Assembly (NCBI RefSeq): GCF_900269665.1
Contig: NZ_LT985361.1
Span: forward strand, 4,953,471-5,017,470
Origin: Nocardia suismassiliense
GTDB taxonomy: Bacteria > Actinomycetota > Actinomycetes > Mycobacteriales > Mycobacteriaceae
Reading direction: 5' to 3'
DNA: 64,000 bases
Shown here: positions 8,422 through 16,941 of the stretch, piece by piece
Position numbering within the stretch: position 1 is the stretch's first letter
Layout of the letters: every line of letters begins with the position of its first letter
Position numbers and translations under genes: made by a program
Notes under the pieces: generated by a model
The model's database searches: none
Seen by the model: the letters and a program-made list of their open reading frames with translations, nothing else
What the model was told of the DNA's origin: nothing

Positions 8422-8760
8422 TCACCGATGACTCCACAACACGCCCGAATGGTCGTGCGGCACAGCTTGGTCACGACGGAGCCGCGCTGCCATTCGCTTG
8501 GCCAGCAAGATCACCGCGTGCTCGCGGAGGATGCCGAGATGATCCGCGCACGCGGCGACCCTGGCCTGCGCCATCCGATCGTGCACCGCATCCGGATCGC
8601 TGAGTAGTTCGTCGAGTTCCATACCCGCCCGCGCTTGGGCCGGGGTGAGCGCACGATCCGGCAGCCAACTCAGGCGCCACGAGTCCTTTTCCGCCACAGC
8701 GCGGTACGCCGACTCCGGGGTCACGGTGCTGCCGATCCAGTTCGCCGTCTGAATGATCAT
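8422..8760 (-). CDS. Conserved hypothetical protein, paralogue B of a tandem pair
   Basis: 112 residues. Shares with paralogue A the core SWRLSWLPDRALTPAQARAG, then MELDELLSDP and ILLAKRMAARL; the C-terminal tails differ. Start ATG 8760 has GCGGAGG nine bases upstream. Unknown function, likely cytosolic. An Arg-rich small frame and a duplicated promoter lie upstream, so the duplication included regulatory DNA. Confidence 0.65.
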   Translation of the reverse strand: MIIQTANWIGSTVTPESAYRAVAEKDSWRLSWLPDRALTPAQARAGMELDELLSDPDAVHDRMAQARVAACADHLGILREHAVILLAKRMAARLRRDQAVPHDHSGVLWSHR

Positions 8761-8978
8761 GCCTGCCTCCGCAGGGCGAGGTGCCGCGCGGTCAGCCGTG
8801 CGGCACTGTGATTTCGAGTTCTTCGGCCCAGCGCGAGCGGGGGCCTGCAAGGTTGTCGTGCGGGTTCCGCACCCGCAGCGCACAACGCCCATTCTGGGGG
8901 GGTGACGCTGCTGCCCGATCTGTTGGCGCGTGTTACCGGAGTCTCGCCGAGAAACGACGTCATCGAATCCGCGACTGC

Positions 8979-9077
8979 CTAGCCGATAGTGGAATTCGGT
9001 TCCAACTCGGTCGCGCCGCCGTCGGGCTTGCGCCGACTACGCCGACGGGTGTGCCGTATCAACAGAATCACTTTCAT
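8979..9077 (-). CDS. Possible Arg-rich leader peptide upstream of paralogue B
   Basis: A 32-codon frame starting at ATG 9077 (or GTG 9080), with GGGAGG about ten bases upstream, encoding MKVILLIRHTRRRSRRKPDG and ending with a TAG at 8979. The start region aligns with the beginning of the open frame upstream of paralogue A. It may be a translated leader; codon evidence is too short to decide. The rest of 8761-9274 holds no other gene. Confidence 0.3.
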   Translation of the reverse strand: MKVILLIRHTRRRSRRKPDGGATELEPNSTIG

Positions 9078-9125
9078 CACCAGGGACCTCCCAGTCAGCT
9101 GGTGCGGCGAACTATCGCCGAGTTC

Positions 9126-9155
9126 AGTGTGGCAGTTGCCGATAACGAACGTCAA
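9126..9155 (-). promoter_or_regulatory. Putative promoter of leader/paralogue B
   Basis: TTGACG (9155-9150), 18 bases, CACACT (9131-9126) reading leftwards. It is a duplicate of the promoter at 8200-8229. The -35 box is one half of the perfect palindrome GTCAATTGAC at 9151-9160. Confidence 0.5.
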
Positions 9156-9186
9156 TTGACATCAGTATGGGGCGATTGACATGCAA

Positions 9187-9215
9187 TTGACGGTAATTGC
9201 AGCCGTACGTACCGT
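9187..9215 (+). promoter_or_regulatory. Putative promoter of the PfkB-like gene
   Basis: TTGACG (9187-9192), 17 bases, TACCGT (9210-9215). The -10 box matches that of the EamA exporter promoter at 31254-31259. Further TTGACA boxes at 9156 and 9176 are not followed by a good -10. A Shine-Dalgarno GGAGGAGG precedes the ATG at 9275. Confidence 0.4.
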
Positions 9216-9274
9216 TGGTTACCAGCGGTTCGCCTGCGGCCGGGAGCTGAGGACCGAGACGGAGGAGGCCTACG

Positions 9275-10783
9275 ATGGCCGTCCATGAGTCGGATATCGT
9301 CGCCGTGCGCAGCGCGCTCCAGCAACTGTCCAAACACCGAGGACTGACACCGAAACGGTTGCGGACCACCGTCATCGACGCCGGCACGCTCTTCGCCCTG
9401 CCCGCGGTGCAACGCCGCCACCGCCAACTCGGCGGCGAGGTGCCGGAGGCCTTGATATCGGTTGTCCGAGAACTGGCGCAACAGTTGCCCGCCACCGACC
9501 GGATCATCGTCGATGCGGAATTGACCCTCCGCCTACTCGACACTGCGTCGGCGCGAGAGCTGAATGTCGAACAGCTCTACGACAACGAGCTCGGCAAACG
9601 TCGCAGCTACCTGGTCGAGCAGTGGCGGGCTTTGCATGCGGCAGTCGGGGCGGACGACGTACCGCCGACTCCAACCGAACGCTCGCTGCGGAGCACCCCG
9701 GAACGTCACGCCTTCACCGAACTCGCCAAGGCACTCACGGCGGGGGCGGTCCGCACCGCCGAATCGACGACTTTCCCCGGACCCCGAATCGACCGTCGCA
9801 CAGCAGGTCCCGTGGTCACGGTGATCGGCGACGCGGTCATGGATCTGGTGTTTCGAACCGACCACATACCGCTGTCCCCCACCTCACACACCTCGACGCG
9901 CGCGAAGCACGAGTTTCGACCAGGTGGCAAAGGACTGTATCGCGCGGTGGCGACCGCTCGTCTCGGCTTGGACGTCCGGTTGCTCGCGGCAGTCGGCGAC
10001 GACGCAGAGGGCCGCCGCATCATCGAATACCTGCGGTCGGAGAACGTCGATACCGAACTGGTACGGATTGTTCCGAACACGCCGACTCCGGTGGTCTGTG
10101 TCCTCGTGACAAACGACGGTGTAACCAGCTTGGTCAGTAAGACAGACGAAATCCGGCTCGGCGAAGACGACCTGAACGCCGCCGCCGCGCGCGCGACGCT
10201 CGCCGCCACCAGCGTCGTGCTGCTCACCTTCGAGCAACCCGGCAGCATCGTCGAGCTACTGCTGGAGATCATTCGGACGCTGCCCGATCGCCCGGTGGTC
10301 GTTCTGCATCCGGCACCGCCGGAGGAAGCTCCTGCGCGTTTACACCAGTTCCTGAGCATCATCGACTATCTCGTGGGTTCCCCTGCCGAACTCGAACGCA
10401 TCGCGCAGCAGACCCACCGGCTGAGCGTCGACGAGGCGATCACGCAGCTTCGGCTGCTCGGCTCTCGCTCGGTGTGCGTGATCGAGAACTTCCAGGCCAC
10501 CGTGCATTCCGACACGGTGGATGTGCACGTCCCGCGATTCCAGGTGGAACTGGAAGACAGCCCGGCCGTGCGCGCCGTCTTCTCCGCCGCGCTGGCTTAC
10601 CGCCTGGCCACCTCGAACTTGCCCGCCACCGAAGCCGACTTCGTTTGGGCGACAGCGGCCATGGTGGCCGCTCGATCCGGGTTCCTGCTGCACCGCGACA
10701 ACGACCTTGTCGACGAGATCGATCGCATCATCCGAATCGCCGAGGAGCAGCAGCCCCGTACCGAATTGCTGGACAAACGCTGA
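9275..10783 (+). CDS. PfkB-fold protein with degenerate catalytic motif and extra N-terminal domain
   Basis: 502 residues. Residues 1-170 form a helical domain I cannot name. From residue 178 the ribokinase/PfkB fold is clear: VVTVIGDAVMDLVF, then the Gly-rich substrate motif FRPGGKGLYRAVATARLG near 214, DDAEGRRIIEYL, and VGSPAELERIA near 368. The second signature, normally D-T-x-G-A-G-D with the catalytic Asp, reads EDSPAVRAVF at 427-436: the anion-hole Gly-Ala-Gly is Ala-Val-Arg and the catalytic Asp aligns with Ala434. Normal sugar-kinase activity is therefore unlikely; binding or regulation is possible. It precedes the variant GTP cyclohydrolase by 282 bases on the same strand. Confidence 0.75.
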   Translation: MAVHESDIVAVRSALQQLSKHRGLTPKRLRTTVIDAGTLFALPAVQRRHRQLGGEVPEALISVVRELAQQLPATDRIIVDAELTLRLLDTASARELNVEQLYDNELGKRRSYLVEQWRALHAAVGADDVPPTPTERSLRSTPERHAFTELAKALTAGAVRTAESTTFPGPRIDRRTAGPVVTVIGDAVMDLVFRTDHIPLSPTSHTSTRAKHEFRPGGKGLYRAVATARLGLDVRLLAAVGDDAEGRRIIEYLRSENVDTELVRIVPNTPTPVVCVLVTNDGVTSLVSKTDEIRLGEDDLNAAAARATLAATSVVLLTFEQPGSIVELLLEIIRTLPDRPVVVLHPAPPEEAPARLHQFLSIIDYLVGSPAELERIAQQTHRLSVDEAITQLRLLGSRSVCVIENFQATVHSDTVDVHVPRFQVELEDSPAVRAVFSAALAYRLATSNLPATEADFVWATAAMVAARSGFLLHRDNDLVDEIDRIIRIAEEQQPRTELLDKR

Positions 10784-11065
10784 TTGAGACAGCCTGAATC
10801 ATTAACCGCCCCTTGCCGTCCCGCAGCGTCCGGCACACACCTGGTAGAGCACCTGTGATCTAGAGCACATCCCGTGTCGGGATGCTTGCCGCCCGGTAGC
10901 TTCGCCGCGTCCATCAGAAGTCTTACGGGCCAACCGATATCGCGCCGGAACGTACATACCGGACACCACTCGGTCACTTGGAACGTCGCGGTTGGACCGT
11001 TGAAATGTGCGGCGGACTCGATCGAATCGGAGTAAGAATCGATCTGGAACGTACCCCCTGTCACC
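10784..11065. other. Intergenic segment between PfkB-like and cyclohydrolase genes
   Basis: 282 bases. A minus-strand frame from GTG 11064 (MTGGTFQIDSYSDSIESAAH..., with CPVC and later His/Cys) stays open leftwards into the PfkB-like gene; its codon bias fades after about 70 codons, so I do not call it a gene. The two GTG starts at 11064 and 11066 on opposite strands are notable. No terminator hairpin was seen. Confidence 0.35.
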
Positions 11066-12076
11066 GTGGATGTGCCGCCTCTGCTTCAGCCGCACAATTC
11101 CCTCCGCCATGACATCCGAGAAGTCCTCCGACAGACACTTGGAGACACCTTGACCACGGGATCGCAGTTTCGCACCGACACCGTCCATCGACTGACCCGC
11201 AAGGGTCACCAGCTGAAGGTTCGGGTCGACGACCTACCCGGTGGAGCCGAATACGGCTTCATCCTGGTCGCCGGTGACATCGCAGACGGATGCCTGGTCC
11301 GGATCCACTCCCGATGCGTCTACGGCGACGTGCTGGGATCGGAAGATTGCGACTGCGCGGCACAGCTCGACCGGTCACTGGACCTCATCCAGGCCGAAGG
11401 CAGCGGCGTCCTGATCTATCTCGAGCAAGAAGGGCGCGGCGCCGGGCTGGTGGCCAAAGCTCGCGGCAAAAATGTCCAGGAACACACCGGCGTCGACACC
11501 TTCTCCGCCTATCGGGCACTCGACCTGGCGCCCGACAGCCGGGATTACCTGCTCGCCATCGTGGCACTACTGCGCCTGGACCTCGAGTCCGTGCGCTTGC
11601 TCACGAACAACCCGGAAAAGATCCGGCCGCTGCAGTACGTCGGCATCCGAGTGGAGGTGCAGCCACTGCTCATCTCGCCGCCCAACGAAGAGGTGCGACA
11701 GTACCTGGAGGCGAAGCGGCTCGAGCGTGGCCACCGAATCCCCGAGGAACTGACCGCGCCCGCCGCAGAATCGGACCGCCAGTCACAGAGCATGCCGCTC
11801 GTCGGTTACGCCTTCCGGGCGCCGCGGTGGCGCACACCGAAATTCTCGAGCCGCTGGGATCCTCGTCGGCGCGCTCAGCCCGGGCCGGAACGCGCGGTGG
11901 CGATCACGTTGCGCGAGACGGACTTCGACACGGTCTCGGTGTGGGAGGACGACGATCGTCCGGCCGCCTCGGGCCTGCGCGGCGTCCGCGCATGGCTCTG
12001 GCAGGAGCTCAAGCGACGGTGGTCGGCCGACCGAGCCCAGCGCTTCGGCAGCCATGCTTCGCCGCGCATAGCCTGA
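11066..12076 (+). CDS. ribA: GTP cyclohydrolase II-like protein, catalytic Tyr replaced, C-terminal extension
   Basis: 336 residues. GTP cyclohydrolase II opens the GTP imidazole ring for riboflavin synthesis. The zinc ligands are present (SRCVYGDVLGSEDCDCAAQL: Cys84, Cys95, Cys97), as are EQEGRGAGL, Asp157/Arg159 in APDSRDY and LLTNNPEKI. The position matching E. coli Tyr105 (RAY) is RGK, Lys135. In a Streptomyces coelicolor paralogue, a change at this Tyr is reported to give a formylated intermediate instead of the usual product. The last 105 residues, from about 230, are an extension with no known domain. There is no ribB, ribE or ribH nearby, so a housekeeping riboflavin role is doubtful. 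GTG start assumed. Confidence 0.8.
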   Translation: MDVPPLLQPHNSLRHDIREVLRQTLGDTLTTGSQFRTDTVHRLTRKGHQLKVRVDDLPGGAEYGFILVAGDIADGCLVRIHSRCVYGDVLGSEDCDCAAQLDRSLDLIQAEGSGVLIYLEQEGRGAGLVAKARGKNVQEHTGVDTFSAYRALDLAPDSRDYLLAIVALLRLDLESVRLLTNNPEKIRPLQYVGIRVEVQPLLISPPNEEVRQYLEAKRLERGHRIPEELTAPAAESDRQSQSMPLVGYAFRAPRWRTPKFSSRWDPRRRAQPGPERAVAITLRETDFDTVSVWEDDDRPAASGLRGVRAWLWQELKRRWSADRAQRFGSHASPRIA

Positions 12077-12277
12077 GCGGCTGTCCGGTACCTAGCGGAT
12101 TTACCAGCTACTACGCCTGCGATCTGGCTACGATAAGTGAGCCGCGCCACTCCTGGTGCGCCGACCCGTGAGAAACTGACTGAAGCGTCATTTCATTGTG
12201 TCAGGATCGGGTCTCGAATCGCCCGCGTGTGGACGCCGCGAGGCGCGATTCATGGCATGAATATCGGGAACAGGGAT

Positions 12278-14107
12278 ATGAAGACAGACATCGGCTATGC
12301 GCACAAATCGGGCAAAACGGTCTACACGGTTCCGGAGGCGTTCCAGGAGACCCGGACGCTGCGACCTGAGCAGGTGGCGTTGCGGACGGTCGGCGGAACA
12401 CAGCAGATCACCTGGCGCGAGTACGGCGAACGGGTGCAATCCATCGCGGCAGGACTGGCCGGACTGGGTGTCGGGCCTGGCGACACCGTCGGGATCATGC
12501 TGACCAACCGGCCGGAATTCAACCTGGTCGACACCGCGGCGCTGCACCTGGGCGCCACCCCGTTCTCGATCTACAACACCAGTTCGTCCGAGCAGATCAC
12601 CCATTTGTTCACCAATGCGGCGAACAAAGTGGTCGTGACGGAACAGGTTTTCCTGGACAAAGTGACCGGCGCGGGCGTCGAACTCGCGCACATCATCCTG
12701 GTCGACGGCCCGGCGGCCGGCACCATCACCCTCGCCGAGGTCGAGGCGAACCCCGCCGCCGACTTCGATTTCGACGCGGCCTGGCGGGCGGTCAAGCCGG
12801 ATGACCTGGCCACCCTGATCTACACCTCGGGCACCACCGGCCCGTCCAAGGGCGTAGAGGTTTCGCACCGCAACGTGATCGCGCAGATCATCGCCCTGGT
12901 CAACGGCCCGCTGCCGGTCGGCCTGGACGACCGTTCGGTGTCGTACCTGCCCGCCGCGCACGTCGCCGACCGCATCTCCTGCCACGCCATCAACCTGATC
13001 ACCGGCGTGCAGGTGACCACCGTGCCGGACCCGCGCGAGGTCGCCGCGGCCCTGCCCGACGCCCGCCCGACCACCTTCTTCGGGGTGCCGCGGGTGTGGC
13101 AGAAGATCAAGGTCGGCATCGAGGGCAAGCTCGCCGCCGAACCGAGCGGGGTGAAGAAGGCGCTCGCCAACTGGGCCATCGAGACCGGAAAGGCCGCGGC
13201 CCGAGCCGATCTCGCGGGTCGCAGCCGCGGCCCCGTCCTGGCCGTACAGCACAAAGTCGCCGAGGCGCTGGTGCTGTCGAAGCTGCGGCACGCCATGGGC
13301 TTGGACGCGCTGAGCGTGCCTGCCTCCGGCGCCGCGCCGATCCCGCCGGAGACGCTCGAATACTTCATCGGCCTCGGCTTCCCGATGAGCGAGGTGTGGG
13401 GCATGTCGGAGACCACCGGCGTCGGCACCTTCACCGAGAAGGACAAGCCGCGCCCCGGCTCGGTCGGCCGCCCGGTCGACGGCCTGGAGCTGCGACTCGA
13501 CACCGACGGTGAGGTCCTGGTGCGCGGCCCGATCGTGACCCGCGGCTACCGCAACATGCCGGAGCAGACGGCGGAGGCGATCGACGACGACGGCTGGCTG
13601 CACACCGGCGACGTCGGCACCCTCGACCCCGACGGCTACCTGCGCATCGTGGACCGCAAGAAAGAACTGATCATCAACGAGGCGGGCAAGAACATCGCGC
13701 CGAGCAATGTCGAGAACGCGGTGAAGGCCGTGTCCTCGCTGGTCGGCCAGGTCGTCGCGATCGGTGACGCCAAGCCCTACATCGCCGCGCTGATCGTGCT
13801 CGACCCGGATGTTGCGGCCTTGCGCGCCAAGGAGTTCGACGCCACCGACGCCGATGTGGCGACGCTGGCGACCCGCAAGGAGATCCTCGACGAGGTGCGG
13901 GCCGCGGTGCAGGCGGGCAACGTGAAGCTCTCCCGGGTGGAGCAGATCAAGCGATTCACCATTATCGGCGCGATCTGGGAGCCGGGTGGCGACGAGCTCA
14001 CCCCGAAGATGTCGCTCAAGCGCGCCCCGATCGCCACCAAGTACGCGGCCGAGATCGAGGCGCTCTACGCGAAAGAGCCCTCGGACAAGGTCGTCAACGT
14101 CAAGTAA
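12278..14107 (+). CDS. fadD: Long-chain fatty acyl-CoA ligase (AMP-forming)
   Basis: 609 residues from ATG 12278, which has CAGGG just upstream; ATG 12257 in the same frame is an alternative. Activates fatty acids through an acyl-adenylate to the CoA thioester. ANL motifs are intact: LIYTSGTTGPSKGVEVSHRN (P-loop), MSEVWGMSETTGVGTFTE (A5), GWLHTGDVGTLDPDGYLRI (A7), RKKELIINEAGKNIAPSN (A8) and the C-terminal Lys in LTPKMSLKR. Closest in flavour to FadD15-like long-chain ligases. It is the last gene of the accessory segment and shares a terminator with the convergent TB18.6 gene. Confidence 0.92.
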   Translation: MKTDIGYAHKSGKTVYTVPEAFQETRTLRPEQVALRTVGGTQQITWREYGERVQSIAAGLAGLGVGPGDTVGIMLTNRPEFNLVDTAALHLGATPFSIYNTSSSEQITHLFTNAANKVVVTEQVFLDKVTGAGVELAHIILVDGPAAGTITLAEVEANPAADFDFDAAWRAVKPDDLATLIYTSGTTGPSKGVEVSHRNVIAQIIALVNGPLPVGLDDRSVSYLPAAHVADRISCHAINLITGVQVTTVPDPREVAAALPDARPTTFFGVPRVWQKIKVGIEGKLAAEPSGVKKALANWAIETGKAAARADLAGRSRGPVLAVQHKVAEALVLSKLRHAMGLDALSVPASGAAPIPPETLEYFIGLGFPMSEVWGMSETTGVGTFTEKDKPRPGSVGRPVDGLELRLDTDGEVLVRGPIVTRGYRNMPEQTAEAIDDDGWLHTGDVGTLDPDGYLRIVDRKKELIINEAGKNIAPSNVENAVKAVSSLVGQVVAIGDAKPYIAALIVLDPDVAALRAKEFDATDADVATLATRKEILDEVRAAVQAGNVKLSRVEQIKRFTIIGAIWEPGGDELTPKMSLKRAPIATKYAAEIEALYAKEPSDKVVNVK

Positions 14108-14123
14108 CCCGCCGGCCCCCGAT

Positions 14124-14166
14124 AACGACTGTGGCCCTGAGCATTTCGCTCAGGGCCACAGTCGTT
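14124..14166. terminator. Bidirectional hairpin terminator (19-bp perfect stem)
   Basis: Arms at 14124-14142 and 14148-14166 are perfectly complementary (AACGACTGTGG... / ...CCACAGTCGTT) with a five-base loop ATTTC. It sits between the convergent stops of the acyl-CoA ligase and the TB18.6-like gene and can serve both. Confidence 0.85.
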
Positions 14167-14172
14167 CAGCGA

Positions 14173-14715
14173 TTACTTCTGCTCGTAGGTGCCCACGATC
14201 GTGGCGCGCGCGATGGCGTGCGAGAACAGGTTGAACCCGAGGTAGGCGGGCGTCGCGGACTCGTCGAGGCCGAGGCTCTCCACGTCTACCGCGTGCACCA
14301 CGATGAAGTAGCGGTGGTAGCCGTGTCCGGGCGGCGGTCCCGCGCCGACGAAACCGGCGAACCCGCCGTCGTTGCGCAAGGTGATCGCGCCGGTCGGCAG
14401 CGCACCACCCTCCTCGCCGCTGCCCGCGCCGGTCGGCAGCGAGGTCGCGCCGACCGGGATGTCGGCCACCGCCCAGTGCCAGAACCCCGCCGCGGTCGGC
14501 GCGTCCGGGTCGTACACGGTGACCGCGAAACTCTTTGTCTCCTCGGGGAATCCGGACCAGGACAGCTGCGGCGAGATGTCCTTGCCGCCCGCGCCGAAGA
14601 TGCCGCTGACCTGATCGTTGCCGAGTGGCTGACCGTCGGTGACGTCGTCGGAGGTCAGCGTGAACGACGGCAGCTGCGGCAGCGCGTCGTAGGGATTGTA
14701 GGAGTAATCGGGCAC
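14173..14715 (-). CDS. YbhB/YbcL (Raf kinase inhibitor-like) family protein
   Basis: 180 residues from GTG 14715, preceded by GAAAGGAC. Phosphatidylethanolamine-binding-protein fold, seen as SPQLSWSGFPEETKSFAVTV, YDPDAPTAAGFWHWAVADIP and GHGYHRYFIVVHAVD. Orthologue of TB18.6 (Rv2140c), a cytosolic protein of uncertain role. The gene lies 14 bases after the M20 peptidase stop, the same pairing as in M. tuberculosis. The much longer open frame extending upstream is a shadow across the M20 gene. Confidence 0.92.
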   Translation of the reverse strand: MPDYSYNPYDALPQLPSFTLTSDDVTDGQPLGNDQVSGIFGAGGKDISPQLSWSGFPEETKSFAVTVYDPDAPTAAGFWHWAVADIPVGATSLPTGAGSGEEGGALPTGAITLRNDGGFAGFVGAGPPPGHGYHRYFIVVHAVDVESLGLDESATPAYLGFNLFSHAIARATIVGTYEQK

Positions 14716-14729
14716 GGGTTGTCCTTTCG

Positions 14730-16091
14730 TCAGCTGTTCAGCAAAAAGTGTTCCAGCACCCGGGTGCCGAACTCGAGCGCCTCCACCGGAACTCGTTCGT
14801 CCACGCCATGGAACAGCGCGGTGAAGTCCAGTTCCGGCGGCAGCTGCAGCGGCGCGAAGCCGAAGCAGCGAATGCCCAAGCGGGCGAACGCCTTCGCGTC
14901 GGTGCCACCCGAGAGCATGTAGGGCACGGTACGGCCCTGCGGGTCGTGGGCGAGGATCGCGTCGTTCATCGCGTCCACCAGATGACCGTCGAAAGTTGTT
15001 TCGTAGGAGTCGAGTTTGGTGATCCACTCCCGTTCGACATCCGGGCCGATGAGCTCGTCCACCTCCCGCTCGAACGCCGCCTGCCGGCCGGGCACCACCC
15101 GGCAGTCGACGACGGCCTCCGCGGTTTGCGGGATCACATTGGCCTTGTACCCGGCCTGCAACATGGTCGGGTTCGCCGTATCCCGCAGCGTCGCACCGAT
15201 AATGCGGGAGATGGTGCCCAGCTTCGCCAGCTGGCCCTCGATGTCGGGGCTGTCCGGGTCGAACTGCAGTCCGGTCTCCTCGGCGACGGCGGCCAGGAAC
15301 TCGCTCACCGAATCCGACATCACCACGGGGAACGTGTGTTTGCCCAACCGCGCGACCGCGTCGGCCAGAATGGTGACCGCGTTGTCCTCGTGCAGGAACG
15401 AGCCGTGTCCCGCACGGGCCTTGGCGCGCAACCGCATCCAGCCGAGACCCTTCTCGGCGGTCTCCACCAGATACAGCCTGCGTTCGGTGCCGTCCGGGCG
15501 CGGCACCGTCAGCGAGAAGCCGCCGACCTCCCCGACGGCCTCGGTGATCCCCTCGAACAGGTCGGGCCGGTTGTCCACCAGCCATTGCGAGCCCCACTTG
15601 CCGCCGTTCTCCTCGTCGGCCAGGAAGGCGAACACGATATCGCGGGGCGGCACCGTGCCCTCGAGCTTGAACTGGCGCGCGATCGCCAGCATCATCCCGA
15701 CCATGTCCTTCATGTCGATGGCGCCGCGGCCCCACACGTAGCCGTCGCGCACCGCACCGGAGAACGGATGCACGCTCCAGTCGGCCGCCTCGGCGGGCAC
15801 CACGTCCAGGTGACCGTGCATCATCAGCGCGCCGCGGCTGGAGTCCGCGCCGGGCAGCCGTGCGAACACATTGCCGCGCCCGGGCGCGCCCGACTCCACA
15901 TACTCGGTCGTATACCCGGCCTGGTGCAGTTGTTCGGCCACCCATTCCGCGCATTCGCGCTCGCCCTTGGTGGTGGCCAGGTCGCCGGTGTTCGAGGTAT
16001 CGAACCGGATCAGCGCGCTGACCAGGTCTACCACCTCGTCGACCGCGCGAGAGCTGCTGTTGGGGACCGATCCTTCGACAGTTGTGGACAC
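14730..16091 (-). CDS. M20 family metallopeptidase (ArgE/DapE-like)
   Basis: 453 residues from GTG 16091 with AGGAAAGGG upstream. Two-zinc hydrolase of amide or peptide bonds. Metal motifs are visible: HGHLDVVP near residue 88, RGAIDMKDMV, the catalytic ADEENGGKWGSQW and DCRVVPGRQ. The lid domain is recognisable (KARAGHGSFLHEDNAVTI). Orthologue of the M20 gene (Rv2141c) next to TB18.6 in M. tuberculosis. The substrate is not predictable. Confidence 0.93.
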   Translation of the reverse strand: MSTTVEGSVPNSSSRAVDEVVDLVSALIRFDTSNTGDLATTKGERECAEWVAEQLHQAGYTTEYVESGAPGRGNVFARLPGADSSRGALMMHGHLDVVPAEAADWSVHPFSGAVRDGYVWGRGAIDMKDMVGMMLAIARQFKLEGTVPPRDIVFAFLADEENGGKWGSQWLVDNRPDLFEGITEAVGEVGGFSLTVPRPDGTERRLYLVETAEKGLGWMRLRAKARAGHGSFLHEDNAVTILADAVARLGKHTFPVVMSDSVSEFLAAVAEETGLQFDPDSPDIEGQLAKLGTISRIIGATLRDTANPTMLQAGYKANVIPQTAEAVVDCRVVPGRQAAFEREVDELIGPDVEREWITKLDSYETTFDGHLVDAMNDAILAHDPQGRTVPYMLSGGTDAKAFARLGIRCFGFAPLQLPPELDFTALFHGVDERVPVEALEFGTRVLEHFLLNS

Positions 16092-16252
16092 GTACCCTTT
16101 CCTACCACCTGTCCGTACTCCTGTTTCCCATCCCTCCCACCGCGGCGTACCCGCGCGGGGCCGGGCGACACAGCGTACGGTGCCGATCGGCCCGGCCGCA
16201 GGGGTCAGCATCACGGTGATCGCAACGCCGTAAGTCGCTCCGGGGTAACGGA

Positions 16253-16894
16253 TCAGGGAGTGTCGAGCGCCAGCTTCAGGCCGAGGGCGACCAGCACCGA
16301 GCCGGTGAGGCCTTCCATCCCGCGCTTGACCGAGGGCCGATCGAACCACGACTTGGTGAACCGGACGCCGCAGATCAGCACCGTGGACCACAGCACTCCC
16401 TCGACGAAGTGGACCAGGGTGAGTGCGGTGCCCATCAGCAGGTGCGGTGCGTGCGGCGGGATGAACTGCGGCAGCATCGCGATGTAGAACACGCCTACTT
16501 TGGGGTTGAGCAGGTTCGACGTCGCACCGCGCGCCCAGGCCCGCAGCAGACTGCCGCTCGCGACGGCGCGGTCGTCGACCTGGCCGGCACCGAGGTCGCC
16601 GGAGCGCAGAAGCGCGACCAGGCTGGTGAGTCCGAGCCAGATCAGGTAGATCGCACCGGCGATGCGCAGCACTGTGTACGCCCATTGTGAGGTGGTCAGC
16701 AGCACCGATAGCCCGCACGTCGTCGCGATGCCCCACACCAGCAGTCCGCTGCCCACCCCCAGTGCGGTAGCGAAGGCGGTGCGGGTGCCGCGGACGATCG
16801 CGGAGCGCAGGACGAGGGCGGTGTCCAGGCCGGGAACCAGGGTCAGGAACCCCGCGACGACGGCGAACGACACCAGTGCGGTCCAAACGCTCAC
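16253..16894 (-). CDS. LysE/RhtB family amino-acid exporter
   Basis: 213 residues, six membrane segments. Start is GTG 16894. N-terminal FLTLVPGLDTALVLRSAI and central GATSNLLNPKVGVFYIAML are LysE-type hallmarks (PGP-like turn and NPK motif). The family exports amino acids or homoserine-like metabolites. It follows the MalY-type lyase gene on the same strand after 47 bases; export of a product of that enzyme's pathway is possible but unproven. Confidence 0.9.
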   Translation of the reverse strand: MSVWTALVSFAVVAGFLTLVPGLDTALVLRSAIVRGTRTAFATALGVGSGLLVWGIATTCGLSVLLTTSQWAYTVLRIAGAIYLIWLGLTSLVALLRSGDLGAGQVDDRAVASGSLLRAWARGATSNLLNPKVGVFYIAMLPQFIPPHAPHLLMGTALTLVHFVEGVLWSTVLICGVRFTKSWFDRPSVKRGMEGLTGSVLVALGLKLALDTP

Positions 16895-16941
16895 TCATCC
16901 AACCTATCTCGCTCGATTACCTTGTGCCCGTTCATTTTTCG

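Noticed and set aside
10597..11064. Minus-strand 155-codon frame with CPVC and His/Cys residues
   Set aside because: Codon bias disappears after the first 70 codons and it runs into the PfkB-like gene; no family recognised.
14173..15954. 593-codon frame that appears to extend the YbhB protein
   Set aside because: The upstream 410 codons are the M20 peptidase read in another frame; a GTG with Shine-Dalgarno at 14715 gives the normal family length.
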